A stretch of DNA of 64,000 bases. Origin: Bacillus piscicola. GTDB lineage: Bacteria; Bacillota; Bacilli; Bacillales; Marinococcaceae. Below the pieces are notes generated by a model that saw nothing but the letters and a program-made list of their open reading frames with translations, ran no database searches and had not been told where the DNA came from. Made by a program: the position numbers and the translations under genes. This document shows positions 63,036 to 64,000 of the stretch, in pieces. The stretch lies in NCBI RefSeq assembly GCF_022458745.1, contig NZ_JAJJJF010000002.1, positions 1 to 64,000 of the forward strand. The letters run 5' to 3'. Positions within the stretch are counted from its first letter, which is position 1, and each line of letters opens with the position of its first letter.

Positions 63036-64000
63036 ATGAGCCAGGTAATGCATGAAAAGCTAGTGAAAGATGCCAAGCTTTTTATAGACGGGAAATACGT
63101 GGATACGGCCTCAGGAAGTACGTTTGACTCGTATAATCCAGCGACGAATGAAAAGCTTGCCTCTGTAGCAAACGGCGGGGAAGAAGATGCAAGGTATGCC
63201 ATTGACGTAGCCCAGCGTACGTTTGCAAGCGGTGTCTGGAGCAATATGACGGTGGAGGACAGGTCGCTGATTTTGTGTAGAATTTCAGACCTGATTTTAG
63301 AACGGGTTGAAGAAATCGCGTACGTAGAAACATTGGACGTCGGAAAACCGATTAACGAAAGCATCGGTTTTGATATACCGAGAGCAGCTTCTAATTTCCG
63401 CTTTTTTGCAGAGATGATCAAGTTTTGGACACACGAGAATTTTCCTAACAAACATGTGATGTCGTATTCAGAATACGCACCTGCTGGTGTGACAAGTCTG
63501 ATTATTCCGTGGAATCTGCCGTTTATGCAATTGACCTGGAAAGCCTCAGCGGCGCTTGCAGCTGGTAATACGGTAGTTGTGAAACCGGCTTCTTACACAC
63601 CGCTCAGTGCCCTGATGCTCGGGGATATTGCGAATGAGGCTGGCCTTCCTCCGGGTGTCTTAAATATTATTACCGGACCAGGAAGTACACTTGGAACAGC
63701 AATGGTTACCCATCCATTCGTGAGACGAGTGTCGTTTGTCGGCGAATCATCCACTGGAAAAACTGTAATGAAAAACGCCGCTGAAAACTTAATTCCCGTT
63801 TCTCTCGAACTCGGCGGCAAGTCGGCGAATATTGTTTTTGAAGATGCCGATCTAGATGAAGCAGTAGAAGGATCGATTGATGCGATCTACCGCAACCAAG
63901 GAGAAATCTGTCTTGCCGGGTCGCGTTTGCTCGTACAAGAGAGTATCTATGACAAGTTTCTAGAAAAGTTCGTGAACCGAGTAAAGAAGATAAAAGTAGG
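63036..64000 (+). CDS. Aldehyde dehydrogenase, hydroxymuconic-semialdehyde type (truncated by window end)
   Basis: At least 321 residues of an NAD(P)-dependent aldehyde dehydrogenase; the frame is open to the right edge. The start (MSQVMHEK) follows AGGGGGAG. Catalytic Glu lies in SLELGGKSANIVF and the nucleophile Cys in NQGEICLAGSRLLV. The cysteine context resembles 5-carboxymethyl-2-hydroxymuconate semialdehyde dehydrogenase (HpaE) as much as XylG/DmpC. Its place after the decarboxylase gene suggests oxidation of a 2-hydroxymuconic semialdehyde, so the ring-cleavage dioxygenase should lie beyond the window. Confidence 0.88.
   Translation, partial: MSQVMHEKLVKDAKLFIDGKYVDTASGSTFDSYNPATNEKLASVANGGEEDARYAIDVAQRTFASGVWSNMTVEDRSLILCRISDLILERVEEIAYVETLDVGKPINESIGFDIPRAASNFRFFAEMIKFWTHENFPNKHVMSYSEYAPAGVTSLIIPWNLPFMQLTWKASAALAAGNTVVVKPASYTPLSALMLGDIANEAGLPPGVLNIITGPGSTLGTAMVTHPFVRRVSFVGESSTGKTVMKNAAENLIPVSLELGGKSANIVFEDADLDEAVEGSIDAIYRNQGEICLAGSRLLVQESIYDKFLEKFVNRVKKIKV

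Overview
The window reads as a chromosomal segment of an endospore-forming Bacillaceae bacterium (Firmicutes). Spore genes occur throughout: a spoVA cluster, a CotF-like coat protein and three YjcZ-family micropeptides. Gene order from about 28.6 to 59.2 kb largely follows the Bacillus subtilis series ykuT-ykuU-ykuV-ktrC-rnjA-rpoY-ykrA-def-ykyA-pdhABCD-yktA-yktB-suhB-ylaF-typA-ylaH-ylaI-ylaL-ylaK-ylaN-pycA. Two BCCT osmolyte-type transporters and thiamin-salvage genes of the kind described in alkaliphilic bacilli suggest a halophilic or alkaliphilic species. That is an inference; no rRNA or tRNA gene is present to test it.

Region 1 (0.4-5.3 kb) is a complete spoVA2mob-type spore heat-resistance operon: DUF1657, YhcN/YlaJ lipoprotein, SpoVAC, SpoVAD, SpoVAEb, DUF1657, and a DUF421-DUF1657 fusion ('2Duf'). 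It is preceded by a sigma-G-like promoter and flanked by DUF3231 and DUF2935 helical proteins. Region 2 (5.5-7.8 kb) is a BCCT transporter plus short-chain dehydrogenase pair with an atypical substrate box. Region 3 (7.9-12.0 kb and 16.0-17.0 kb) is a pyrimidine salvage regulon under two TPP riboswitches: ylmB-thiZXY and tenA. Between them lie spore and coat genes, a YitT protein, and a degenerate PduO-like protein with a BtuF-like lipoprotein.

Region 4 (17.1-28.6 kb) is accessory metabolism: an M20 amidohydrolase, an MBL hydrolase, an MscS channel, a divergent LysR/MFS pair, an alpha/beta hydrolase, isocitrate lyase, an RraA-like protein, meso-diaminopimelate dehydrogenase and a YdjO-like zinc-ribbon protein. 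Region 5 (28.6-59.2 kb) is the conserved core listed above, including the whole pyruvate dehydrogenase operon, RNase J1 with RNA polymerase epsilon, TypA and pyruvate carboxylase. It is interrupted by an OpuD-like betaine carrier, a polysaccharide deacetylase and a GlcG/HbpS-like protein.

Region 6 (59.5 kb to the edge) is a lower meta-cleavage operon for aromatic degradation: hydratase, acylating acetaldehyde dehydrogenase, aldolase, oxalocrotonate decarboxylase and an aldehyde dehydrogenase cut by the window end. It feeds pyruvate and acetyl-CoA into central metabolism next to pycA.

Two related 415-460 bp elements with terminal inverted repeats (26.05 and 42.98 kb) sit between convergent gene pairs and look like non-autonomous (MITE-like) repeats. 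A third, different repeat lies at 17.17 kb. Most transcription units end in clear intrinsic terminators. No transposase, CRISPR array, tRNA or rRNA was seen.
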